Positions 6,465 to 12,859 of a DNA stretch of 12,859 nucleotides are shown one piece after another. Position numbers and translations under genes: made by a program. Below the pieces are notes generated by a model. That model searched no databases and was not told the DNA's origin. It saw nothing but the letters and a program-made list of their open reading frames with translations. The DNA comes from JBBRMQ01 sp038230775 (lineage in GTDB: Bacteria; Acidobacteriota; Thermoanaerobaculia; Gp7-AA8). Numbering within the stretch: the first letter of the stretch is position 1; each line of letters starts with the position of its first letter. The stretch lies in the NCBI GenBank assembly GCA_038230775.1, contig JBBRMQ010000115.1, positions 1 to 12,859 on the forward strand, written 5' to 3'.

Positions 6465-7916
6465 CTATCGTTTCTTGAACCCTTCCATCCGACTCACGGC
6501 CTGCTGGTTTTCGGGAGAGATCTTCAGCACGTCCTCGTAGCAGCTCTGGGCGCGAGAGCCGAGGCCCTCGGCTTTGTACACGTCGCCGAGGGAGATCAAC
6601 GCATCGATGTGGTTCGGATCGATGGACAGGACTCGCTGATAGCTCTCCGCGGCTTCGCGGCGCCACTTCGGATTCCGCTCCTGACATTGGCCGAGGAGAT
6701 ACCAGGCATCGACGTGGTCGGGCTCGTATTCGACGGCCTGTCGCAGCAGCACGATCGCGCTGTAGTAATCGCTGGAGGTGATCGTGATGTCGCGCGCCTT
6801 CTGGAAATTCTGTTCTGCGATCGCCCGCCGTGTGACGCGTTTCTGCAGCTCTTCAGTGCCGCCGGCGCGCCCGCTCCGCTGCGTCAGCATCTTGTCGTAG
6901 GTCTGGCGGCGGATCGAATCCTTGAGCACGCCCATGGCTTCGTCGATGCGCCGCGTGATCGATTGCACCGAGTCGCGAACGATGGGCGGATAGGTCGACG
7001 CCTCGTATTTCTTTCGCAGCTCCTCCGCCGCCGTGATGACCTGCGCGCGTATGGCCCCGCGGGGAAGGTCCAGAACCTGATAGTGATCGAGCATGCCGAG
7101 CTGCCGCGACAGGGCGACGGCGCGCAGCGAGCGCTGATCGCTGGAGCCGATCGCCGCCAGAAGCTCGAGGTCGCGCTGCATGTCGTCGGCGTTGACCTGG
7201 TTCGAGACCGCCGGCGTTTGGAAATCGACGGTGGAGAATGTTCCCAGAGCCATGAGGCCGATGACGACTTTCGCCGCCATCACCGAATCGGTGGAGAAAT
7301 GTTTCAGGAACGCTTCAATCGTCTGGCGCTCGGTCAGCGTGGCGGCGATCGTGCGTTCCGGCTCGGTGAGCGGAATGTTGTCGATGGAGAATCGCGACTC
7401 GCGTGCCGGAGCGATCTCGCGCTTCAGATCACCGAGTGAGCGTCGCAGAACGAGGCCGTTGGTGATGGATCGGACGCCCTCCAGGACGAGCGCCGAAGAA
7501 GACTGCAGAAAAACGCGGCGATCGGGATCGATCGCGGGGTGCTCGGTGAACGCCGCCGTTCCCTCGTCCAGTGAGAAAAGCGGGACGAACTGCGTCGTCA
7601 GCCACTCGCGTAGGAGCGTCTGCCGCCACGCCATCTCCAGCATGCCGGACTCGTGAAATCGCGCCACGGCGTCGGTGGGATCCGCCGGCACCAGAGTCGC
7701 CGCGCGATCGGGAGGAACCACGCCGCGCCGCACGAGGAAATCGGCGAGGGAATCCTCGGGCGCCGAGGAGGTCGTCAGCACGAGCTCACCCTGGGACCAG
7801 TAGAGGACTTTCCGCAGTGGGGATTTGATGATCGTCAGGTAGCCGGTCCCGCGTTCCTGCAGGATGTCTCCCACGATCACCGCAAATGGGGTGATCTCAA
7901 TTCGTTCGAGGCTCAA
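6465..7916 (-). CDS. DUF4388 / J-domain-like / TPR protein
   Basis: The 483-residue protein starts with a region like DUF4388 (PATAN; about 10-135): GDILQERGTGYLTIIKSPLR, then KVLYWSQGELVLTTSSA. In the middle, LDHYQVLDLPRGAIRAQVI (276-294) through RRQTYDKML (336-344) follows the layout of a J domain, but the HPD tripeptide that activates DnaK is absent (KYEAST stands near its place). The C-terminus has about three TPR helices pairs (379-475; AWYLLGQ, ALISLGDVYKAEG). There is no signal peptide, so it should be cytosolic. PATAN proteins often serve in signalling or motility-related complexes, but no role can be assigned. The start is TTG at 7916, in keeping with the domain beginning near residue 10; no good Shine-Dalgarno is seen. 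It diverges from the TPR-lolB-ispE unit. Confidence 0.85.
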   Translation of the reverse strand: MSLERIEITPFAVIVGDILQERGTGYLTIIKSPLRKVLYWSQGELVLTTSSAPEDSLADFLVRRGVVPPDRAATLVPADPTDAVARFHESGMLEMAWRQTLLREWLTTQFVPLFSLDEGTAAFTEHPAIDPDRRVFLQSSSALVLEGVRSITNGLVLRRSLGDLKREIAPARESRFSIDNIPLTEPERTIAATLTERQTIEAFLKHFSTDSVMAAKVVIGLMALGTFSTVDFQTPAVSNQVNADDMQRDLELLAAIGSSDQRSLRAVALSRQLGMLDHYQVLDLPRGAIRAQVITAAEELRKKYEASTYPPIVRDSVQSITRRIDEAMGVLKDSIRRQTYDKMLTQRSGRAGGTEELQKRVTRRAIAEQNFQKARDITITSSDYYSAIVLLRQAVEYEPDHVDAWYLLGQCQERNPKWRREAAESYQRVLSIDPNHIDALISLGDVYKAEGLGSRAQSCYEDVLKISPENQQAVSRMEGFKKR

Positions 7917-8036
7917 GGTTCTGGTTTGTTTTTAACACATTCGCCGCACATGGCACGAAACGGGCTGCGCTCGAGGCAGCATCGCGATCAGAATGCGACG
8001 CGGGCGTCAAATGTTCAGCTGATTCCGGGTGATACG
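7917..8036. promoter_or_regulatory. Divergent intergenic region with weak promoter candidates
   Basis: These 120 bases hold the control signals of two divergent genes. On the minus strand, TGTTAAAAA (7937-7929) resembles an extended -10 with transcription starting near 7922, a few bases before the TTG at 7916. On the plus strand, GGGTGA (8027-8032) may serve as ribosome binding site for 8037. I see no clear -35 or palindrome. Confidence 0.3.
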
Positions 8037-9947
8037 ATGCCGACAATGAAGAAGTGGTTTCTCCTCATCGCGTTCGCGCTGTTCGCAAGCGTCGCCGCCG
8101 CCCAGGAGTTCTCCGAAGATCCCTACGAATTCATCCTCGCCAAACTCGCTGCAGCCGACGGCCGCTACGACGAGGCGCTGTCGCGAATCGACAAGGTCGT
8201 GGCGCGCAACGAGGGAAACCCGACGCTGAAATTCGAGCGCGCGATGATCCTCATCGATGCCTCGCGCATCGAGTCGGCCGAAAAAGAGTTGCGCGAAGTC
8301 GTCGCTCTCAAGCCCGATTTCTTCGACGCGCAGCGAATCCTCGGGCGTCTTCTTCTCGATCGCGCCGGTCAGGACAAGACGAGAGTCGAAGACGCGCTGA
8401 CGCATCTCCAGGCCGCCTTCAAGATCAACGTCGACGACCTCGGCACCGGCATGGCGGTGGCGCAGATCCAGCTCTCCACCGGTCGCACGGCGGAGGCGGA
8501 ACGGACGATGGCCACGCTGCTGGAACGGGCCCCCGATCAACGGACGCTCAATTACACATACGCGCAGGTGCTGACGAAGCTCGGTCGCGGCGACGAGTCG
8601 CGCCAGTACCTCGAGCGTGCGGTGGAAGTGGATCCGACGTTCGGCCCCGCGATCCTGCAGCTCATCGACATCTATCAGCGCGAGAACGAATGGCAGAAAG
8701 CGGCCGAGCTCCTGCAGCCGCTCGTCAACGAAGATCCGATGAACCTCGATCTGCAGCGCCAGCAGGCCTTCTTCTGGCTGCGATCGGGCTCGCCGGAGAA
8801 AGCGCGCCTGGCGTTCAAGTCTCTCGTCGAGGCGGACCCCAAAGACCTCCGTTCCCAGTACTACCTGGCGGAGGCCTTGAACGATCTCGAACAGTACCCG
8901 GAGGCGGACAAGCTGTATCGCAAGCTGCTCGAGAAAACGCCGGATGACCCCGAGCTCCTCGCCAGCTTCGGTCTCAGCCAGCTCGGACAGCGCAAGTATG
9001 ACGAAGCGGCGAAGGCCTTTCGTTCGCTGCTCGCGCTGCAGGACGTCACCGACAACCTGCAGGTGCTGGCGAAGACGCAGCTCGCGTTCATCGACCTGCA
9101 AAAGAACAACTACGCGGCCGCGATCGACCAGATCCGTCCTCTTCTCGTGTTCCGCGACAAGCCGAATGCGCAGGCGATCGGCATCGCCCTCGAGGCCTAC
9201 CGCAAGCAGAAAAAGTACAGCGACGCGATCGCGATGTTGCAGCCGCTCGTCGATCGCTTCGGATCCGATCCCATCGTGAACGCACGCTACGTCGAGATGC
9301 TCGTACGCAACGGCGATCTCGATCGCGCGCGCACCGCCGCGACCGCTGCCTCCAAATTTGGTCCGAAGAACACGACGGCAGCGGCCGAGGCCTACATGCA
9401 GACCGAGCACTACGAGCCGGCGATTGCCCTGCTCCGCGACGCGACGCGCAGCAAGCCGGACGATGCGGACCTGCAGTTCGCGCTCGGATCGGCGCTCGAG
9501 CGCTCCGGCGACAAGAAGCATGCCGAGGAGATCTTCCTTCAGCTTCTCGACAAACACCCCGACAACGCCGCCACGCTCAACTACCTCGGCTACATGTGGG
9601 CCGAGCTGGGGACGAATCTCGATCGCGCGGCGGATATGCTCACCCGCGCGGTGCATCAGGACCCGCGGAACGGCGCGTATGTCGACTCGCTAGGCTGGGT
9701 CTACTTCCGGCAGGGCAAGCTCGATCTGGCGGAGAAGTTTCTGACCGACGCGACCCACCTTCTTCCTCGTGACGCCACCGTTCACGAGCATCTGGGCGAC
9801 GTCTTCGCCAAGCGCGGCGATTACCATCGCGCGCTCGGCCTCTATCGCGAGGCGCTGACGCTCGAGCCGGAGTCGAAGGACGAGGCGAAGCTGCGGTCGA
9901 AGATCGCTGAAGTCGAAAAACAGCAGACGAATCGATCGCAACGGTGA
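8037..9947 (+). CDS. Secreted TPR-repeat protein
   Basis: The 636-residue protein has an N-terminal signal peptide (MKKWFLLIAFALFASVAAAQ, about 4-23, cut probably before QEF) and then tandem tetratricopeptide repeats almost to its end, so it should act in the periplasm as a scaffold. Repeat signatures such as YLAEALNDLEQYPEADKLYR and LQFALGSALERSGDKKHAEE are plain. Near the C-terminus, LNYLGYMWAELG and VDSLGWVYFRQGKLDLAEK match the conserved end of the TPR protein that precedes lolB-ispE in many proteobacteria. The ATG at 8037 is favoured by GGGTGA four bases upstream; ATG 8046 would also leave an intact signal peptide. The stop overlaps the next gene's GTG start. TPR family and export are firm; partners are unknown. 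Confidence 0.9.
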   Translation: MPTMKKWFLLIAFALFASVAAAQEFSEDPYEFILAKLAAADGRYDEALSRIDKVVARNEGNPTLKFERAMILIDASRIESAEKELREVVALKPDFFDAQRILGRLLLDRAGQDKTRVEDALTHLQAAFKINVDDLGTGMAVAQIQLSTGRTAEAERTMATLLERAPDQRTLNYTYAQVLTKLGRGDESRQYLERAVEVDPTFGPAILQLIDIYQRENEWQKAAELLQPLVNEDPMNLDLQRQQAFFWLRSGSPEKARLAFKSLVEADPKDLRSQYYLAEALNDLEQYPEADKLYRKLLEKTPDDPELLASFGLSQLGQRKYDEAAKAFRSLLALQDVTDNLQVLAKTQLAFIDLQKNNYAAAIDQIRPLLVFRDKPNAQAIGIALEAYRKQKKYSDAIAMLQPLVDRFGSDPIVNARYVEMLVRNGDLDRARTAATAASKFGPKNTTAAAEAYMQTEHYEPAIALLRDATRSKPDDADLQFALGSALERSGDKKHAEEIFLQLLDKHPDNAATLNYLGYMWAELGTNLDRAADMLTRAVHQDPRNGAYVDSLGWVYFRQGKLDLAEKFLTDATHLLPRDATVHEHLGDVFAKRGDYHRALGLYREALTLEPESKDEAKLRSKIAEVEKQQTNRSQR

Positions 9948-10603
9948 TCCAGATCCTGAGCGAAGCGAAGGATCCCCGGCACAAGTTCGCGGTTGCCGTT
10001 TCTCTGGCGCTCGCGTTGATTGCTTGCCGCACGGCGCGCCCGGTCGGCGAGCAACCGATCACCACGCTCGCGCCGCCCGCGCACTTCACCGGACAGCGCA
10101 GCGTCGTCCGCATCCGGATGATGAACGGCACGCAGACGCAATCGGTGCGCGCGCAGTTGCAGGTCGGCGCGGACGGTGACATGTTGATCACCGCCTACGC
10201 GCCCGTCATCAACACTTCGGCAGTACGTCTTTACGCCGCGAATGGCCAGATCGTGTTTCTCAACGACATCGACAAGACCGCGTGGCAGGGGAAGGCGGGC
10301 GATTTCACCGGCAGCTTCGGCTTCATCGGATCGAATCCCGCGGCGCTGGCGTTTCTGATTCTCGGAATCCCTCCGAAAGACGCGACGTCGGTCGAGTTCG
10401 CGGGGCAGGTGTTGCAGGCGGCGCGGCTGCAGGACTTGGTGGTGGCATACGATCCGCCGGTGTATCCGCCGCGGAAAGTGGTCGTCGTGCGCGGCGTGCA
10501 GCGCGTGGAGATCGATCACCTCGAGGATTACGCGAGCCCGGCGCCGATCGCGCCGCTGACGGTTCCGGGCGACTACCGCTGCTGCGTGCTGCCGCAGTTA
10601 TGA
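9944..10603 (+). CDS. LolB-like outer membrane lipoprotein
   Basis: The 219-residue product has a lipoprotein signal: hydrophobic FAVAVSLALALIAC with lipobox L25-I26-A27-C28. Arg follows the cysteine, not the Asp retention signal, so an outer-membrane location is likely. The mature part (VRIRMMNGTQTQSVRAQLQVG, then AVRLYAANGQIVFLND) looks like the beta-rich LolB / outer-membrane lipoprotein-sorting fold, but sequence alone is weak. Its position between the TPR protein and ispE is that of lolB in many proteobacteria and is the main support. LolB accepts lipoproteins from LolA and inserts them into the outer membrane. The GTG start overlaps the upstream TGA by three bases, with no good Shine-Dalgarno, so translational coupling is expected. 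Residues 2-12 come from a repeat-like palindrome. The C-terminal CC pair near the end is odd. Confidence 0.72.
   Translation: MIQILSEAKDPRHKFAVAVSLALALIACRTARPVGEQPITTLAPPAHFTGQRSVVRIRMMNGTQTQSVRAQLQVGADGDMLITAYAPVINTSAVRLYAANGQIVFLNDIDKTAWQGKAGDFTGSFGFIGSNPAALAFLILGIPPKDATSVEFAGQVLQAARLQDLVVAYDPPVYPPRKVVVVRGVQRVEIDHLEDYASPAPIAPLTVPGDYRCCVLPQL
9952..9974 (+). repeat. Dispersed-repeat-like palindrome inside the lipoprotein N-terminus
   Basis: GATCCT (9952-9957) and AGGATC (9969-9974) bracket an 11-base loop, GAGCGAAGCGA. From general knowledge, this CCTGAGCGAAGCGAAGGA string recurs as an intergenic repeat in many bacterial genomes and yields ILSEAKDP when translated, as it does here. It supplies most of the n-region of the lipoprotein signal peptide. 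Confidence 0.6.
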
Positions 10604-10612
10604 TCGCGGGCG

Positions 10613-11401
10613 ATGCAGGTCCGCGCGTACGCGAAGATCAACTGGGCGCTGCGCGTCACCGGCAAGCGCGCTGACGGCTTCCACGACATCGAGACGCTCT
10701 TCCAGACGATCTCGCTCCACGACACGCTGACGATCGAGCCCGCGAAACGGCTCACACTGCAATGCAACGATTCCACGATTCCGGTCGATGACGCGAATCT
10801 GGTGATCCGTGCGGCGAAAGCGATCGGCGTGACCGCGGACATTCAGTTGGAAAAGCGGATTCCGGCGGGCGGTGGGTTAGGCGGCGGGTCGTCGGATGCC
10901 GCCGCGATATTGCGGGCGTTCGATCGCTCCGACCCGGAGATCGCGTTGTCCCTCGGTTCGGACGTTCCCTTTTTCCTCTCCGGCGGAACTGCGTACGCGA
11001 CCGGCCGCGGCGAGTTGATCACCGCGTTGGAAGGCGTAGCACCGGTGCCTCTGCTGCTGCTTCTGCCGAATGAACGCGTCTCCACCGCCGGCGCCTACGC
11101 TTCCCTCAGAAGGTTCTCGCCGCCCCTCGGCATCGATCGTTATCGGGCGATGATCGAGGGAGACCTGCTCAGTCACGCGACGGAGCTCATCAATGACTTC
11201 GAAGACTCCATCTTCGAGCGGCTGCCCCAGTTGCACACGATGAAGATGAAGCTCTACGAGCAGGGAGCGGCCTGGGCGGCGATGACCGGATCAGGCTCGA
11301 CGATCGTGGGAGCGTTCCGCAACCAGTCCGATCGCGATCTGGCGGCGACGCGCCTGGCCCGGCTGCGCACGGTCACGTGCGAGACGACGCAGGGAGTATG
11401 A
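10613..11401 (+). CDS. ispE: 4-diphosphocytidyl-2-C-methyl-D-erythritol kinase
   Basis: The 262-residue GHMP kinase phosphorylates CDP-methylerythritol at the 2-hydroxyl with ATP, the fourth step of the MEP route to isoprenoids, in the cytosol. The start AKINWALRVTGKRADGFHDIETLFQ holds the substrate-binding AKIN (Lys8, Asn10). The ATP loop is PAGGGLGGGSSDAAA (84-98), the catalytic aspartate is in GSDVPFF (Asp117), and GSGSTIVGAF (226-235) is the third GHMP motif. It is somewhat shorter than the usual 280-300 residues, but all motifs are present. ATG at 10613 begins right at the conserved N-terminus, nine bases after the lipoprotein stop; the Shine-Dalgarno is weak. The prs gene that usually follows in proteobacteria is absent here. 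Confidence 0.95.
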   Translation: MQVRAYAKINWALRVTGKRADGFHDIETLFQTISLHDTLTIEPAKRLTLQCNDSTIPVDDANLVIRAAKAIGVTADIQLEKRIPAGGGLGGGSSDAAAILRAFDRSDPEIALSLGSDVPFFLSGGTAYATGRGELITALEGVAPVPLLLLLPNERVSTAGAYASLRRFSPPLGIDRYRAMIEGDLLSHATELINDFEDSIFERLPQLHTMKMKLYEQGAAWAAMTGSGSTIVGAFRNQSDRDLAATRLARLRTVTCETTQGV

Positions 11402-11503
11402 TGACGGCGCACGCGGGAATCGTTCTCGATGCGTCACGCGATCCGGACTAAGCTCGATCGTCTGATCCTCTCCTCTTAGCTCCGATCCACGAGAAGGCTC
11501 CTC

Positions 11504-11614
11504 ATGCTGACGTATCTCCTCATCGGCCTCGCTGTCGTCGTCGTCATCGTGTGGCGGGTGATCTCGGCCGCCGAAGCCGATGACCGCCGCCGCAAATCCG
11601 GCCGCAAGGGCTAG
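11504..11614 (+). CDS. Small single-pass membrane protein (36 residues)
   Basis: A short frame encodes MLTYLLIGLAVVVVIVWRVI, a single hydrophobic helix, followed by SAAEADDRRRKSGRKG, a strongly basic tail. GAGAAGG at 11491-11497 stands six bases before the ATG, a fair Shine-Dalgarno. The shape, an N-terminal helix with a positive C-terminus, predicts an inner-membrane protein with its tail in the cytosol. I know no family for it. It lies between ispE and marR on the same strand, about 100 bases after ispE. Too short for coding statistics, so existence is probable rather than sure. Confidence 0.5.
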   Translation: MLTYLLIGLAVVVVIVWRVISAAEADDRRRKSGRKG

Positions 11615-11646
11615 AAGAAACCGGCAACACCGCTTCAACGCGGCCT

Positions 11647-11668
11647 AATACTTGACATGTCAACTATT
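11647..11668. promoter_or_regulatory. Probable MarR operator (22-bp palindrome) over the marR-yceI -35
   Basis: The core TTGACATGTCAA (11652-11663) is a perfect 12-bp palindrome. After one unpaired base on each side it continues with AATA (11647-11650) and TATT (11665-11668), so 20 of 22 positions are symmetric. Length and symmetry suit a dimeric MarR-family repressor, and the regulator gene lies immediately downstream. The left half of the core is the -35 hexamer, so binding should block RNA polymerase. Confidence 0.7.
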
Positions 11669-11680
11669 GACGGATAACGT
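11652..11680 (+). promoter_or_regulatory. Promoter of marR-yceI
   Basis: A consensus -35, TTGACA (11652-11657), is followed after 17 bases by TAACGT (11675-11680), a modest -10. Transcription would start near 11687, four bases before the ATG at 11691, so the message would be nearly leaderless. This agrees with the lack of a Shine-Dalgarno before marR. Confidence 0.55.
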
Positions 11681-11690
11681 ACGCGCTCCG

Positions 11691-12185
11691 ATGTCGATTC
11701 AGAGCGAGATCAAGCAGTCGAAGCCGTTCCGATCGAAAGGGCAGGAAGCCGCCGTCGCGCTGATGCGTACGGCCGATCTCGTCCGGCGCTCGATCACTGC
11801 CGTCGTGGAGCCGCAAGGCATCACCACCCAGCAGTACAACGTGCTGCGCATTCTGCGCGGAGCCGGGCGCGACGGGCTGCCGACGCTCGAGATCGCCACG
11901 CGCATGATCGAGCAGACGCCCGGCATCACGCGTCTCATCGACCGGCTGGAAGCGAAGAAATTCGTCGAGCGCGAGCGTTCGGTGGACGATCGCCGCTGCG
12001 TCTATTGCCGCATCACCCCGGCCGGTACCGCCCTTCTCGCGCGCCTTGACGATGACATCGTTCAAGCCACCGACACGGTCATCAACGCGATCAAACCAAG
12101 ACAACTCGCGCAGCTCGTCGCATCGCTCGACCGCATGCGCGAGGGTCTCAACGCAGTCCTGAACAACAAGGAGGAAGTTTCATGA
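11691..12185 (+). CDS. MarR-family transcriptional regulator
   Basis: The 164-residue protein has the MarR winged-helix layout: GITTQQYNVLRIL (43-55), the recognition helix region ATRMIEQTPGITRLIDRLEAKKFVER (69-94) and the wing with the family's DDRR signature (99-102). It should bind DNA as a dimer, probably the palindrome at 11647-11668, and repress its own operon. The wing reads RRCVYCRIT, with Cys103 and Cys106 where most relatives carry hydrophobic residues. The frame is open back to a TTG at 11652, but that lies in the promoter; ATG 11691 is preferred. The stop overlaps the yceI ATG, so both are co-transcribed. Family is certain; the signal sensed is unknown. Confidence 0.92.
   Translation: MSIQSEIKQSKPFRSKGQEAAVALMRTADLVRRSITAVVEPQGITTQQYNVLRILRGAGRDGLPTLEIATRMIEQTPGITRLIDRLEAKKFVERERSVDDRRCVYCRITPAGTALLARLDDDIVQATDTVINAIKPRQLAQLVASLDRMREGLNAVLNNKEEVS
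12168..12174 (+). promoter_or_regulatory. yceI ribosome binding site inside marR
   Basis: AAGGAGG, a full Shine-Dalgarno, lies seven bases before the yceI ATG at 12182, within the last codons of marR. Its strength against the leader-poor marR suggests YceI is made in excess over the regulator. Confidence 0.8.
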
Positions 12186-12811
12186 GGAAGTTCGTATCTG
12201 CAGTTTTCACCGTCCTCGTCGCCGCCAGCGCGTTCGCGGCGACCGATTCATTCGTCGTCGATAAGAACCATTCCGAGGCGACGTTCAGAGTCCGTCACAT
12301 GATGAGCAAGGTGACGGGCAAGTTCGATGACTTCGCGGGCAAGGTGACGATGGATCGCACCAAGCCGGCCGAGTCGTCGGTGGAGTTCACGATCAAGACC
12401 GCTTCGGTCAACACCGGCGTCGCGGACCGCGACAAGCATCTTCGCAGCGCCGATTTCTTCGACGCTGAGAAAAACCCGGAGATCACGTTCAAGAGCCAGC
12501 GCGTCGTCGCCACGGCGAAGAAGGACCTCTACAACGTGACGGGCGACTTCACGCTGCGCGGCGTCACCAAGCGCGTCACGCTCCCCGTCGAATTCCTCGG
12601 CTTCATGAAAGATCCGTGGGGCAACGAGCGCGCCGGTTTCTCGACCACGATCATGCTCAACCGCAAGGACTACGGCATCAACTGGAACAAGGCACTCGAC
12701 AACGGCGGGATGCTTCTCGCCGATGATGTCGAAATCTCGGTCAGCCTGGAGACGGTGAAGTCGAAGGCGGATGCGAAAGAGACTGTTGCGGGCGAGAAGA
12801 AGTCGAAGTAA
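12182..12811 (+). CDS. YceI-family periplasmic lipocalin-like protein
   Basis: The 209-residue protein carries a signal peptide (MRKFVSAVFTVLVAASAFA, cut before ATD) and a full YceI domain. Family landmarks are VDKNHSEATFRVRHMMSKVTGKF (27-49), VADRDKHLRSADFFDAEKNPEITF (80-103), the GDFTLRGVTKRVTLPV strand pair and a GFSTTIMLNRKDYGINWN segment. YceI proteins form a beta-barrel that binds isoprenoid lipids such as polyprenyl compounds and act in the periplasm, often under stress. A lysine- and glutamate-rich tail of about 20 residues follows the domain. The ATG overlaps the marR TGA and has a strong Shine-Dalgarno. Expression is presumably set by the MarR protein. The ligand is not evident. Confidence 0.95.
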   Translation: MRKFVSAVFTVLVAASAFAATDSFVVDKNHSEATFRVRHMMSKVTGKFDDFAGKVTMDRTKPAESSVEFTIKTASVNTGVADRDKHLRSADFFDAEKNPEITFKSQRVVATAKKDLYNVTGDFTLRGVTKRVTLPVEFLGFMKDPWGNERAGFSTTIMLNRKDYGINWNKALDNGGMLLADDVEISVSLETVKSKADAKETVAGEKKSK

Positions 12812-12824
12812 CTAGCAGGGTCGC

Positions 12825-12847
12825 GGGGGGGGTGGGTGGGGGTGGGG
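12825..12847 (+). other. G-tract with G-quadruplex potential
   Basis: Thirteen bases after the yceI stop, four G runs of 8, 3, 5 and 4 bases are separated by single T residues. This is a canonical quadruplex pattern with one-base loops, on the coding strand and so also in the transcript. It may affect transcript ends. It lies 12 bases from the end of the window. Confidence 0.8.
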
Positions 12848-12859
12848 ACGCACACAGCA

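Noticed and set aside
8007..9656. A 549-residue open frame antisense to the TPR gene
   Set aside because: It mirrors GC-rich codon structure of the real gene, has arginine/leucine-rich composition, and shows no domain.
11398..11451. A 17-codon frame whose ATG overlaps the ispE stop
   Set aside because: No recognisable sequence and nothing beyond the ATGA overlap to support it; too short to judge.
11402..11503. A tRNA gene after ispE, as found before prs in some genomes
   Set aside because: No T-loop consensus or cloverleaf arms could be traced.
11291..11638. A minus-strand frame with a signal-like N-terminus and an aspartate run
   Set aside because: It is antisense to ispE and the small membrane ORF; the aspartate run is the complement of repeated GTC valine codons.
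12670..12855. A minus-strand frame over the yceI end
   Set aside because: Its N-terminus reads the G-tract in antisense and the remainder shadows yceI.

Overview
The window is a GC-rich, densely coded bacterial chromosome segment with no rRNA, tRNA, CRISPR array or transposase gene that I can see. A reading-frame fused 2-oxoacid:ferredoxin oxidoreductase, a membrane-anchored Hanks-type Ser/Thr kinase, DUF4388/TPR proteins, a SelA-like fragment and families of short intergenic palindromes together suggest a Gram-negative, soil- or sediment-type bacterium such as Acidobacteriota. This assignment is inference and not firm. An outer membrane is implied by the LolB-like lipoprotein and the secretin-type domains.

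Layout. Positions 1-222 hold the C-terminal end of a SelA-like PLP enzyme (+). It converges, with a 6-base gap, on a two-gene minus-strand unit: plsC (phospholipid acyltransferase, starting near 3014) followed by an unusual receptor kinase (229-2265). The kinase domain is joined through one membrane helix to what I read as five alternating secretin-type N1 and N0/STN domains. A compact divergent control region (3015-3099) with nested palindromes separates plsC from korA-korB (3100-6178), the two-subunit 2-oxoglutarate (2-oxoacid):ferredoxin oxidoreductase. The korA-korB gap is filled by a hairpin pair and four 18-bp tandem repeats that run into the korB ribosome binding site. A small acidic protein (6211-6390) and a repeat-rich convergent gap follow.

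From 6465 to 7916 (minus) lies a DUF4388 / degenerate J-domain / TPR protein. It diverges from a tightly packed unit that keeps the order TPR protein - LolB-like lipoprotein - ispE (8037-11401), known from many proteobacteria. The lipoprotein start codon overlaps the TPR stop, and a dispersed-repeat-like palindrome forms its N-terminus. After ispE comes a 36-residue single-pass membrane ORF with a good ribosome binding site.

The right end carries a marR-yceI operon (11691-12811). Its promoter -35 hexamer lies inside a 22-bp near-perfect palindrome, suggesting autorepression by the MarR protein. A G-tract able to form a G-quadruplex follows yceI. The strongest candidate for something undescribed is the kinase-secretin-domain fusion. 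The repeat-built korA-korB leader and the two palindromic promoter regions come next.
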